From: Acrocarpospora pleiomorpha
GTDB lineage: Bacteria; Actinomycetota; Actinomycetes; Streptosporangiales; Streptosporangiaceae
Direction: 5' to 3'
Assembly (NCBI RefSeq): GCF_009687885.1
Contig: NZ_BLAF01000005.1
Coordinates: forward strand, 271,118 to 335,117
Length of the DNA: 64,000 nt
Positions 14,902-25,800 of the stretch are shown here, piece after piece. Position numbers and translations under genes: made by a program. Each line of letters opens with the position of its first letter. The stretch's first letter is position 1. A model generated the notes under the pieces. That model was not told where the DNA came from. It did no database searches and saw only the letters and a list, made by a program, of their open reading frames with translations.

Positions 14902-14920
14902 AGGAGACGAGGAGTAACAC

Positions 14921-16015
14921 GTGACAGTGAAATGCCTGGTATGGGATCTGGACAACACGCTGTGGCAGGGCACGTTGCTGGAGGACGGCGAGGTACGCCT
15001 TCACCCCGGCGTACGCGAGCTCATCCAGGTCCTGGATTCCCGCGGCGTCCTGCAGTCCGTCGCGAGCAAGAACGACCACGACCACGCCTGGGCGAAGCTC
15101 GAGGAGTTGGGCGTCGCGGAGTACTTCGTGCTGCCGCACATCGGCTGGTCGCCCAAGTCCGGCTCGATCCGGAGCATCGCCGAGGAACTGCGGTTCGCCC
15201 ACGGGGCGATGGCGTTCGTGGACGATCAGGCCGCCGAGCGCGCCGAGGTGGCGTTCCACCTGCCCGACGTGCGGTGCTACTCCGCCGATGAGGTCGCCGG
15301 GCTGGCCGCGCTGCCGGAGTTCAGCCCGAAGGTGGTGACCCAGGACGCCCGGCGCCGCCGAGAGATGTACCAGGCCGGTTTCCGGCGGGAGGCCGCGAAG
15401 TCGGACTTCACCGGTCCGGACGAGGAGTTCATCCGCTCCCTCGGCCTGGAGATGCGCATCGAGCACGCGACCGTGGATCACCTCGCCCGGGTCGAGGAGT
15501 TGACCCTGCGTACCAGCCAGATGAACGCGACCGGCGTGCACTATTCGCGGGAGGCGCTGGCCGGGCTGGTCCTCGACGACCACGGGCACCAGGTCCTGGT
15601 CACCTCGATGAGCGACCGGTTCGGGCCGCACGGCGCCGTCGGGGTGGTGCTGGTGGAGACGGGAGCCGACGTGTGGCACCTGAAGCTGCTCGCCACCTCC
15701 TGCCGGGTCGTGTCCTTCGGCGCGGGTTCGGTGATCCTGCGCTGGCTGACCGATCAGGCCGCGCGGGCCGGCGCGCACCTGGTGGCCGACTTCCGCAGGA
15801 CCGAGCGCAACCGGATGATGGAGATCGCCTACCGGTTCAGCGGGTTCGCCGACGAGACCTGCCCGTGTCTCGCGAGCCTGCCCGCCGGCGAGGTCAGCGG
15901 CCTGCAACGGTTGCACCTCGTCCCCGCGCCGCAGGCCCCGCCCACCACGATGCGCCTCATCGCACCCGATCTCACGGCAGTGCCTGAGAACCGGTTCTCC
16001 GATGTCCTCCCTTAG
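14921..16015 (+). CDS. FkbH-like HAD-superfamily glyceryl-ACP synthase
   Basis: 364 residues from GTG 14921, with GAGGAG at about 7 nt. The N-terminal HAD motif DLDNTLW (D9, D11, T13) and a C-terminal acyltransferase-like half are typical of FkbH proteins. These load 1,3-bisphosphoglycerate as D-glycerate onto an ACP and dephosphorylate it, starting the methoxymalonyl-ACP pathway. It sits 19 nt after the FkbI-like gene, in the same operon. Its TAG stop overlaps by 4 nt the convergent stop of the O-methyltransferase. Confidence 0.93.
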   Translation: MTVKCLVWDLDNTLWQGTLLEDGEVRLHPGVRELIQVLDSRGVLQSVASKNDHDHAWAKLEELGVAEYFVLPHIGWSPKSGSIRSIAEELRFAHGAMAFVDDQAAERAEVAFHLPDVRCYSADEVAGLAALPEFSPKVVTQDARRRREMYQAGFRREAAKSDFTGPDEEFIRSLGLEMRIEHATVDHLARVEELTLRTSQMNATGVHYSREALAGLVLDDHGHQVLVTSMSDRFGPHGAVGVVLVETGADVWHLKLLATSCRVVSFGAGSVILRWLTDQAARAGAHLVADFRRTERNRMMEIAYRFSGFADETCPCLASLPAGEVSGLQRLHLVPAPQAPPTTMRLIAPDLTAVPENRFSDVLP

Positions 16016-16680
16016 AGCTCTTTCTTACGTACCAAAGTGATGCCGTCCGCCACCGGCAGCAGCGAGACGTCCACCCGGAGATCCTCCAGCAGCATGGCGT
16101 TGAACGCGCGAATCGCCTCGGTGTCCGCGTCCTGCGCCGCCGAGTCGGCGACCCTGCCGAGGAACAGCGTGTTGTCCACCACGATCAGGCCGTTCTCCCT
16201 GACCAACGCGAGAGCGGCCTCGTAGTACTTCGGGTAGCCGGGCTTGTCGGCGTCGATGAACACGAAGTCGACGGAGCCCGGCCCTTCCTCGCACAGCAGG
16301 GTGGCGAGGGTGTCCGACGCGTCGCCGATCCGCGAGTCGATCCGGTCGAGCACTCCGGACCTGCGCCAGTAAGGCACTCCGATATTGGGCCACCGGTCGG
16401 TGATGTCGCAGGTGATGACGCGGCCTCCGGGGGCGAGCGCGCGAGCCAGGCAGAGCGTGCTGTAGCCGGTGTAGGTGCCCACCTCCAGGACGGTGCGTGC
16501 GGAGGTGAGGCGGACCAGCAGCGCCAGGAGTTGCCCCTCCTCGGCCATGACCTGCATCGCCCCTCCCATGGGCAGGGCGGCGGTCTCTTCGCGCAGGGAG
16601 CGGAGGATCTCGTCCTCCCGTAACGACACCGCACGAACGTAGTCGGACAGGACTGATGTGATGTGGAGCTGACCGGCCAT
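16012..16680 (-). CDS. SAM-dependent O-methyltransferase, methoxymalonyl-ACP pathway (FkbG-like)
   Basis: 222 residues, a class I methyltransferase of the small catechol/caffeoyl-CoA-like O-MT family. The SAM motif I is [16 protein letters not shown]; acidic residues follow in [17 protein letters not shown]. FkbG homologues methylate hydroxymalonyl-ACP to methoxymalonyl-ACP; this completes the FkbG-K set. It is transcribed from the opposite strand and shares a 131-bp divergent promoter region with the giant PKS gene. It could instead be a tailoring O-MT, but position and family favour the extender role. Confidence 0.85.
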   Translation of the reverse strand: MAGQLHITSVLSDYVRAVSLREDEILRSLREETAALPMGGAMQVMAEEGQLLALLVRLTSARTVLEVGTYTGYSTLCLARALAPGGRVITCDITDRWPNIGVPYWRRSGVLDRIDSRIGDASDTLATLLCEEGPGSVDFVFIDADKPGYPKYYEAALALVRENGLIVVDNTLFLGRVADSAAQDADTEAIRAFNAMLLEDLRVDVSLLPVADGITLVRKKEL

Positions 16681-16738
16681 TGCGCGAGCGTATGGTCCGC
16701 GCGCTGGTCTTTTCCCCAGATTCGACGGCCGCGCGGTT

Positions 16739-16754
16739 CTAGTGATTTTCAGGG
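16739..16754 (+). promoter_or_regulatory. PAS-LuxR (PimM-like) operator candidate C, divergent promoter
   Basis: CTAGTGATTTTCAGGG matches 12 of 16 PimM consensus positions. It lies midway between the O-MT start (58 nt) and the PKS start (57 nt). It shares CTAGTGAT with box D in front of the glycosyltransferase. It could control both divergent genes. Confidence 0.5.
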
Positions 16755-16811
16755 AGCCCGGGTTTGAGACTGGGCTCCGCGATCCGGCCGTCTAAAAAGG
16801 GTTGAGCTGAA

Positions 16812-19800
16812 ATGGACAATGAGGCGAAACTCCGGGAATACCTCAAGCGAGCGACGGCCGATCTCCGGCGTACCCGGCAACGCGTCCACGACCTAGAAGA
16901 ACAGAACCTGCAGCCGATCGCGATCGTCGGTATGAGCTGCCGGTACCCCGGAGGCGTGTCCTCGCCGGAGGACCTGTGGCGCCTGCTCGCCGAGGGCGGT
17001 GATCCGATATCCGAGCCGCCCGCCGAGCGCGGCTGGGACCTCGACAGGCTTCGGGATCAGCACGGCGACGCCGTGCCGCTGTCGCTGGCCGGTGGTTTCC
17101 TCAATGAAGCGGCGGACTTCGACGCCGGCTTCTTCGGCATCTCGCCGCGCGAGGCGCTGGGCATGGATCCGCAGCAGCGGCTGCTGCTGGAAGCGTCATG
17201 GGAGGCCGTCGAGCGGGCCGGAATCGACCCGATCGCGTTACGAGGCAGCCTGACCGGGGTGTTCGCCGGGGCGATGTCGTCCGACTACCGCGAGAGCCTG
17301 CCGCGCGACATCGACGCCTTCGGGCTCACCGGTACTGCCAACAGCGTGCTGTCCGGCCGGGTTTCGTACACGCTCGGCCTGGTCGGCCCGGCCGTGACGG
17401 TGGATACGGCCTGCTCGTCGTCGCTGGTCGCGTTGCACTGGGCCGTTCAGTCGCTGCGTACGGGCGAGTGCACGCTGGCGCTCGCCGGCGGGGTGACCGT
17501 CATGACGAGCCCCAGCACCTTCATCGAGTTCAACCGCCAGGGCGGCTTGTCGCCCGATGGGCGATGCAAGGCGTTCGCCGACGGCGCCAACGGCACGGGC
17601 TGGTCCGAGGGCGTAGGCGTCCTGGTGCTGGAGCGCCTGTCGGACGCGCAGCGCAACGGGCACCAGGTGCTCGCGGTGGTACGCGGGTCGGCCGTGAACC
17701 AGGACGGGGCGTCCAACGGTCTGACCGCGCCGAACGGGCCGTCGCAGCAGCGGGTGATTCGCGACGCCCTGGCCAACGCGCGGCTGTCGACGGCGGACAT
17801 CGACGTGGTGGAGGCGCACGGGACGGGCACGGCGCTGGGCGACCCGATCGAAGCCGAGGCGTTGATCTCCACGTTCGGTGCGGACCGTGAGCGCCCGCTG
17901 TCGCTGGGGTCGATCAAGTCGAACATCGGTCACACGCAGGCGGCCGCCGGGGTGGCGGGGATCATCAAGATGGTCCTGGCGATGCGGCATGGGGTGCTCC
18001 CCAGGACGTTGCACGCGGACGCGCCGTCGTCGCGGGTGGACTGGGACTCGGGGGTGCTCGAGCTGCTGACCGGGGAACGGCCCTGGCCGGAGACCGGCCG
18101 TCCGCGCCGGGCGGGTGTGTCCTCGTTCGGAGTCAGCGGCACCAACGCTCATGTGGTGGTGGAGGAGGCGCCGCCGGCTGAGGTGGCGCCGCCCACGGCG
18201 GACATGCGTGTGCTGCCGGTGCTGGTGTCGGGACGGACAGGGGAGGCACTGTCCGCTCAGGCGGCGCGTCTGCTGGCGTACCTGGACGGTGTGCCCGAGA
18301 CGTCTCTGGCCGACGTGGCCTTCTCGCTGGCGACGACACGGTCGGCCTTCGAGCATCGGGCGGCCGTTGTGGCCGCCGATCGTGCCGGGTTGCGCGAGGG
18401 TTTGGCGGCGCTGGCGGATGGGGGCGCCGCCGCCGGAGTGATCAAGGGCCATGGCAGGCAGGCCAAGCTCGCGATGGTGTTCACCGGTCAGGGGAGTCAG
18501 CGGGCGGGGATGGGCCGGGAGTTGTATGACCGGTTCCCGGTGTTCGCGGAGGCGTTGGATGAGGTGATCGGCGAGTTCGACCCGTTGCTGGATGGGTCGT
18601 TGCGTGAGGTCTTGTTCGCTGAGGCGGAGTTGCTGGATCAGACGGGGTGGGCGCAGCCGGCGTTGTTCGCGGTGGAGACGGCCCTGTTCCGGTTGGTTTC
18701 CTCGTGGGGTGTGCGACCGGATGCGCTGGTCGGGCACTCGATCGGGGAGATCACGGCGGCGCATGTGGCCGGGGTGCTCTCGCTGGCCGATGCGTGTGCG
18801 CTGGTGGCGGCTCGGGCGCGGTTGATGCAGGCGCTCCCTGCGGGTGGGGCGATGGTCGCGGTCCAGGCGTCCGAAGATCAGGTTGCTGATCTGCTGGTCG
18901 GGCGTGAGGGTGAGGTGTCGGTCGCGGCGGTCAACGAACCTGCCTCACTGGTGCTGTCCGGGGCCGAGGAGGCGGTCCTTGAGGTGGCGGCCGCGCTGGA
19001 ATCTCAGGGGGTGCGGACGCGGCGGTTGCGGGTGTCGCATGCGTTCCATTCGCCGTTGATGGATCCGATGCTGGCGGATTTCCGGACGCTGGCGGGCAGG
19101 CTCGCCTACAACCCGCCGCGGGTTCCGATCGTGTCCACCCTGACGGGGGAGCCGGCTACGGCCGAGAGGTTGTGCTCGCCGGATTATTGGGTCGACCAGG
19201 TCCGTGGCGCGGTCCGTTTCGGTGACGCGGTGCGCGCTCTGCACGCTCAGGGGGTGCAGGCCTATCTGGAGCTGGGTCCGGATGGGGTGCTGACCGCCAT
19301 GGCTGAGGATGTCCTCGCCGCTCACCCGGATGTGGTGGCGGTGCCGGTGCTGCGCAGGGACCGCGACGAGGAGTCCGCGGTCGTGTCGGCGCTGGGCGCC
19401 CTGCATGTGCGTGGCGTGGCGGTGGACTGGCGCTCGGTGTTCCCCGGCGCCGGCCAGGTTGAGCTGCCCACATATGCCTTCCAGCGGCAGCGGTACTGGC
19501 CGAGTCCCACCTCGGCCGGGGATGCCCGAGGGCTTGGCCTGACAGCGGCCCGGCATCCGCTGCTGGGGGCCTCCGTGGGGTTGGCGGACTCCGATGAGGC
19601 GCTGCTGACCGGAAGGTTGTCACTGGGGTCGCATCCGTGGCTGGCCGATCACGCCGTGGGCGGGATCGTGGTGTTCCCCGGCACCGGATTCCTGGAGCTG
19701 GCCATGCGGGCGGGCGACCAGGTCGGCTGCGATGTGGTGGCGGAGCTCACGCTCATCGCGCCGCTGGTGCTGGGCGAGCGGGACGCGGTCGCGGTTCAGG

Positions 19801-22800
19801 TGCGGGTGGGGCCCGCGGACGGCCAGGGCCGGCGTGAGCTGAGCATTCACGCCAGGCAGGACGATGCCGACGATTACGACGGCTGGGTACGGCACGCGGT
19901 CGGCGTCCTGGCGAGCACCGCTCAAGAGGAGCCCGGCATCGCGGACATGGCGGTGTGGCCGCCCTCGGGGGCGTCGATGATCGACGTCGAGGGGGTTTAC
20001 GAGCGCCTGGCCGAGAGCGGGTTCCATTACGGACCGGCGTTCCAGGGGCTGCGGGCGGCCTGGCGGGGCGCGAGCGGTGAGGTCTTCGCCGAGGTCGCCC
20101 TGGGCGAGCAGGCGGCGTCGAACGCGGGCTTGTTCGGGGTCCATCCGGCTCTGCTGGACGCGGCGTTGCACGCGATGTCGTTCGTCGGGATGGAGGACGC
20201 GCAGCCCGGCCGGTTGCCGTTCTCCTGGGGCGGAGTGCGCCTGCACGCGGCCGGCGCGTCGGTGCTGCGCGTGCGGCTGGCCAAGGCGGGCGACGATTCG
20301 GTTTCGGTGAGCGCGGTGGACGCCGCCGGGCAGTCGGTGCTGTCGGCGAGGTCCCTGGTGCTGCGCCCGTTCTCGGCCGACGACCTTCCCGGCGGGAGCG
20401 GGCGGGACCCGCTGTTCGCCCTGGAGTGGACGGTGTCGCCGCAGCCGGCCCCGGCGGTGACCGGTGCGGTGGCGGTGCTGGGCGTGGGGGCTCTGGGTAC
20501 GCTCTCGGCTTGGCGGCCCGGCGGGGATTTGCAGATCCACACGGATCTGGCGTCGCTGGTGGAGGCGGGGCCGGTGCCGGACGCGGTGCTGACGGAGGTG
20601 GTCTCGGATCCGGCGGCCGGGGTGGTGGAGTCGGCGCACGAGCTGGGCGCCCACGTTCTGGATCTGATGCAGCGGTGGCTGGCCGAGGAGCGATGCGGCG
20701 GCTCCCGCCTGGTGGTGCTCACCCGGGGTGCGGTGGTGGCGCGTGCGGAGGACTCGCTCACCGACCTGGCGGCTGCGACGGTGTGGGGTCTGGTCCGTGC
20801 CGCGCAGTCGGAGAATCCCGGCCGCTTTGTGCTGGTGGACGTGGACGAGGCGTCGGCGATGTCGGCGTTGCCCGGGGTGCTGGCCGGGACGGTGGCCGGG
20901 GTGCTGGCGTCGGCGGAACCGCAGGCGGCGATCCGCCACGGCGAGGTGCGGGTACCTCGCCTGACGCGGGTGGCGGCCGGCGGTGCCCAGGACGTATGGG
21001 ACCCGGAACGGACAGTGTTGATCACCGGCGGCACCGGTGGCCTGGGGGCGTTGTTCGCCCGGCATCTGGTGGCCGAGCGCGGGGTACGGCATCTGCTGCT
21101 GGCCGGCCGCCGGGGCCTGGACGCGCCCGGCGCGGCGGAGTTGCGGGCCGACCTGATCGCCCAGGGCGCCGACGTCACGATCGCCGCCTGCGACATGGCC
21201 GACCGCGACCAGGTGGCGGCGCTGCTGGCGCGGGTGGACCCCGAGCACCCGCTGGGCGGGATCATCCACACCGCCGGCGTGCTGGACGACGGGACGATCC
21301 CGTCGCTCTCTCCTGCGCGGCTGGACGCGGTGCTGCGGCCGAAGGTGGACGCGGCCTGGCACCTGCACGAGCTCACCCGCGACCTGGATCTGGCCGCGTT
21401 CGTGCTGTTCTCGTCGGTGGCCGGCACCATGGGAGCTCCCGGCCAGGGCAACTACGCGGCGGCCAACACGTTCCTCGACGCGCTGGCCGGGCACCGGCGG
21501 GCCGAAGGACTGCCCGCGCTGTCGCTCGCGTGGGGGCCCTGGGCCCAGGACACCGGGATGACCGGCGCACTGGACGACGTCCAGGCACGGCGGATGACCC
21601 GCGCCGGGATGTTCGCGCTCACTCCGGACGAGGGCGTCGCGCTGTTCGGCGCGGCCCTCCGGGCGGGGGAGCCGGTCGTGGCCCCGGTCCGGATCGACCT
21701 CGCCGCGGTGCGGACGCATGGCGAGGTGCCGCACCTGCTCCGCGGGCTGGTACGAGCGCCGCGCCGGTCGGCGACGTCGCTGTCCGCGGCCGGTGGCAGC
21801 GCACTGGTACTCCGCCTGGCGGGAATGGAGCGCGCCGATCGTCTCCGGGTCGTGGTGGACCTGGTACGGGCCGAGGCGGCGCTGGTGCTGGCGCACGCCT
21901 CGCCGGAGACCGTGGACGTCCGGCGGGAGTTCCGCGAACTGGGCTTCGACAGCCTCACCGCGGTCGAACTGCGCAACCGGCTGAGCACGACGACGGGGTT
22001 GCGCCTGCCGGCCACGCTGGTGTTCGACCACCCCACGCCCGCCGTACTGGCGGAGTTCCTGCTGGACGAGGTGCTGGGCGAGCAGCACGACGTGGCCGTT
22101 CCCGCCGCCGTCACGCCGGTCGCCGACGACCCGATCGTGATCGTCGGGATGAGCTGCCGCTACCCGGGCGGCGTCGCCTCGCCGGAGGACCTGTGGCGGC
22201 TGGTGGCCGAGGGCCGTGACGCGATCACGGACTTTCCCGCCAATCGTGGCTGGGATCTGGCCGCGCTCTACCATCCGGACGCCGACCACGTGGGCGGCTC
22301 GTACACCAGACAGGGCGGTTTCCTGCACGCCGCGGCGGAATTCGACGCGGACTTCTTCGGGATGAGCCCGCGGGAGGCCATGGCGACCGACCCGCAGCAG
22401 CGGCTTCTGCTGGAGAGCTCGTGGGAAGCGGTCGAGCGGGCCGGAATCGACCCGGTCACGCTCCGGGGCAGCCGGACGGGCGTGTTCGCCGGGGTGATGT
22501 ACACCGACTACAGCGGAATGCTCGGTGCGGCTGAGTTCGAGGGCTACCGGGGCACGGGCACCGCCGCGAGCGTCGTCTCCGGACGGGTGTCCTACACCCT
22601 GGGCCTGGTGGGCCCGGCGGTGACGGTCGACACCGCCTGCTCGTCCTCGCTGGTCGCGGTGCATCTGGCGACGCAGGCGCTGCTCTCGGGTGAATGCACG
22701 CTCGCGCTGGCCGGCGGGGTGACCGTGATGGCCACGCCCGGAGCGTTCGTGGAGTTCTCCCGGCAGCGGGGGCTGTCCCCGGACGGGCGGTGCAAGTCGT

Positions 22801-25800
22801 TCGCGGACCGTGCGGACGGGGTGAGCTGGGCCGAAGGCGTCGGGGTGCTGGTGCTCGAACGCCTGTCGGACGCCCGGCGCAACGGTCACCAGGTGCTCGC
22901 CGTGGTGCGCGGATCGGCGATCAACCAGGACGGAGCCTCCAACGGGCTGACCGCTCCGAACGGCCCCTCCCAGCGGCGGGTGATCCGCCAGGCCCTGGCC
23001 GGAGCGCGGCTCTCCCCGGCCGAGGTGGACGTGGTGGAGGGGCACGGGACCGGGACCACCCTGGGCGATCCGATCGAGGCGCAGGCGCTGCTGGCCACCT
23101 ACGGCCGGGACCGGCCGGAGGGACCGCTGCTGCTCGGGTCGATCAAGTCGAACATCGGTCACACGCAGGCGGCTGCGGGTGTCGCGGGCGTGATCAAGAT
23201 GATCATGGCCATGCGCCACGGCATCGTGCCCAAGACCCTGCACGTCGACGCGCCGTCCGCGCACGTGGACTGGTCCTCGGGCGCGGTGGAGCTGTTGACC
23301 GAGGCGCGGGAGTGGCCGGAGACGGGCCACCCCCGCCGGGCCGCCGTGTCGTCGTTCGGCTTCAGCGGCACCAACGCCCACCTCATCATCGAGCAGGACA
23401 CCGGGCACGACGCCGTCGAGCGGACGCCGCCGATGGCAGGCCTGCCGCTACCGGTCTCGGGCAAGACGGAACAGGCGGTGCGGGAGCAGGCCGCGCGGCT
23501 GCTGTCCCACCTGGAAGGCCGTCCCGAGGCGGACCTGGCCGACGTGGCGTTCTCGCTGGCGACCACCCGTTCCCCGTTCGAGCACCGGGCCGCGGTGCTG
23601 GCCGGCGATCGTGCCGGGGCGCTGGCCGGGTTGCGGGCGCTGGCCACCGGCCAGGCGGCGCCGGGAGTCGTACGCGGCCGGGCCAAGGACGACCAGAAGA
23701 CGGCGTTCCTGTTCACCGGCCAGGGCGCTCAGCGCGTGGGCATGGGCCTGGAGACGTACGAGCGGTTCCCGGTGTTCGCCGAGGCCCTTGACGGTGTGCT
23801 CGCGGCGCTGGCCCCTCATCTGGCTGTGGATCGTCCGCTGCGGGAGGTGCTGTTTTGTGACGCCGAGTTGCTGGACCGCACGGCGTACACGCAGCCGGCG
23901 CTGTTCGCCTTGGAGGTCGCGCTCTACCGGCTGGTGGAGTCGTGGGGTGTGCGGCCGGACGCGCTGGCGGGGCATTCGATCGGGGAACTCGTCGCTGCGC
24001 ATGTGGCGGGGGTGTTGACCCTGGAGGACGCCTGCGCGCTGGTGGCCGCGCGGGGCCGGTTGATGCAGGCGCTCCCGGCCGGCGGCGCCATGGTCGCGAT
24101 CCAGGCCGACGAGGAGGAGATCCTGGAGTCGCTGGCCGGGCGTGAGGACGAGGTGTCCATCGCGGCGGTCAACGGCCCGGCGTCGGTGGTGATCGCCGGA
24201 GTCGAGCCCGCGGTGCTGGAGGTCGCCGCGGGGTGGGCCGCCAGGGAACGCAGGACCAAGCGGCTGCGGGTGTCGCACGCGTTCCATTCACCGCTGATGG
24301 AGCCGATGCTCGCGGAGTTCCAGGCGGTCGCCGAGACGATCGCGTACGAACCCCCGCGGATCCCGGTGATCTCCAACGTGACCGGCGAGTTCGCCACGGA
24401 CGAGCTGTGCTCACCGGCCTACTGGGTGCGGCACGTGCGGGAGGCGGTCCGGTTCCGCGACGGCGTGCGGGAGCTGCATCGGGCGGGCATGACCGCGTTC
24501 CTGGAGATCGGCCCTGACGGCGTGCTGACCGCGATGGCCCTGGACACCCTTCCCGCCGAGGCGGAGGCGCTGCTCCTTCCCCTGCTGCGCGGTGACCGCG
24601 ACGAGAGCACCGCCCTCATGACCGCGCTGGCCGAACTGCAGGTGAACGGCGTACGCGTCGACTGGCCGGCCCTGCTTCGCGGAGCCCGCCGGGTGGACCT
24701 GCCGACGTACCCGTTCCAGCATGAGTCGTTCTGGCCAGAGATCCCCGCGAACGACACCGTCGCCGATCCGGCGGACGCGCGGCTCTGGGACGCGGTCGAG
24801 CGCGGCGACGCCGGGGACGTGGCCGCGATCCTCGGCCTGGGTAACGAGCACTCCTCCTCGCTGGACACCCTGCTCCCGGCCTTGTCGTCGTGGCGGCGGA
24901 GCCGGGGCGAGGCGTCGACGCTCGACTCCTGGCGCTACCTGGTCGAGTGGAAGCCCCGCCGTACGCCTCCGCTCGCCGTGCTGGCGGGCACCTGGCTGGT
25001 GGTGACCGCGGCCGGGATCGTGGACGGCGACGTGGTCGGCGCGCTGGACAGCCACGGAGCACACGTGGAGCGGCTCCTGTTGGAGGGGACGGACGTCGGC
25101 CGTGCCTCGCTCGCCGCCCGGCTCCGTGAGCTGGGCGAGATCTCCGGAGTGGTGTCGATGCTCGCGCCCGTCGCGGGCGGTGGCCCGGTGCCGAGCGGCC
25201 TCGCGCTCACGGTCACGCTCCTGCAGGCGCTCGGCGACGCGGAGATCGACGCACCGCTGTGGTGCCTCACCCGCGGCGCCGTGTCGGCCGCTCCCGGGGA
25301 CAGGGTGACGAGCCCGGTCCAGGCGCAGGTGTGGGGCATGGGCCGGGTGGCCGCCTTGGAGCACCCGAAGCGGTGGGGCGGCCTGGTCGACCTGCCCGAG
25401 GTCGTCGCCGGGCGTGCCGCACTGGGCCTGGCGAGCGTGCTGGCGGGCCTGGACGGTGAGGACCAGGTGGCGGTGCGGGCGTCGGGCGTGTTCGGCCGGC
25501 GGCTGCGGCGTCATCCGGTCACCCCCGATCAGGTCGGCTGGGCAGCCGCGACCGGTGGGACCGTGCTTGTCACCGGTGGGACGGGTGCTCTCGGCGCGGC
25601 CACCGCGCGGTGGCTGGCGCGTGCTGGCGCCGCGCATCTCGTGCTGACCAGCCGGCGCGGCATGGCCGCCCCTGGCGCGGCGGAGCTGCGGGACGAGCTG
25701 CTCGCGCTGGGCGCCGAGGCGAGCATCGTCGCCTGCGACGTGGCCGATCGCGAGGCACTGGCCGGCGTGCTGGCCGCGATCCCGGCCGAACGCCCGCTCA

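Noticed and set aside
19620..23408. Very long minus-strand open frames opposite PKS1 (also 26541-30845, 31110-35027 and others)
   Set aside because: They are mirror frames of high-GC, codon-biased PKS sequence. Their translations are Arg/Pro/His-rich and low-complexity, with no domain, and they sit exactly opposite intact KS-AT-KR coding.
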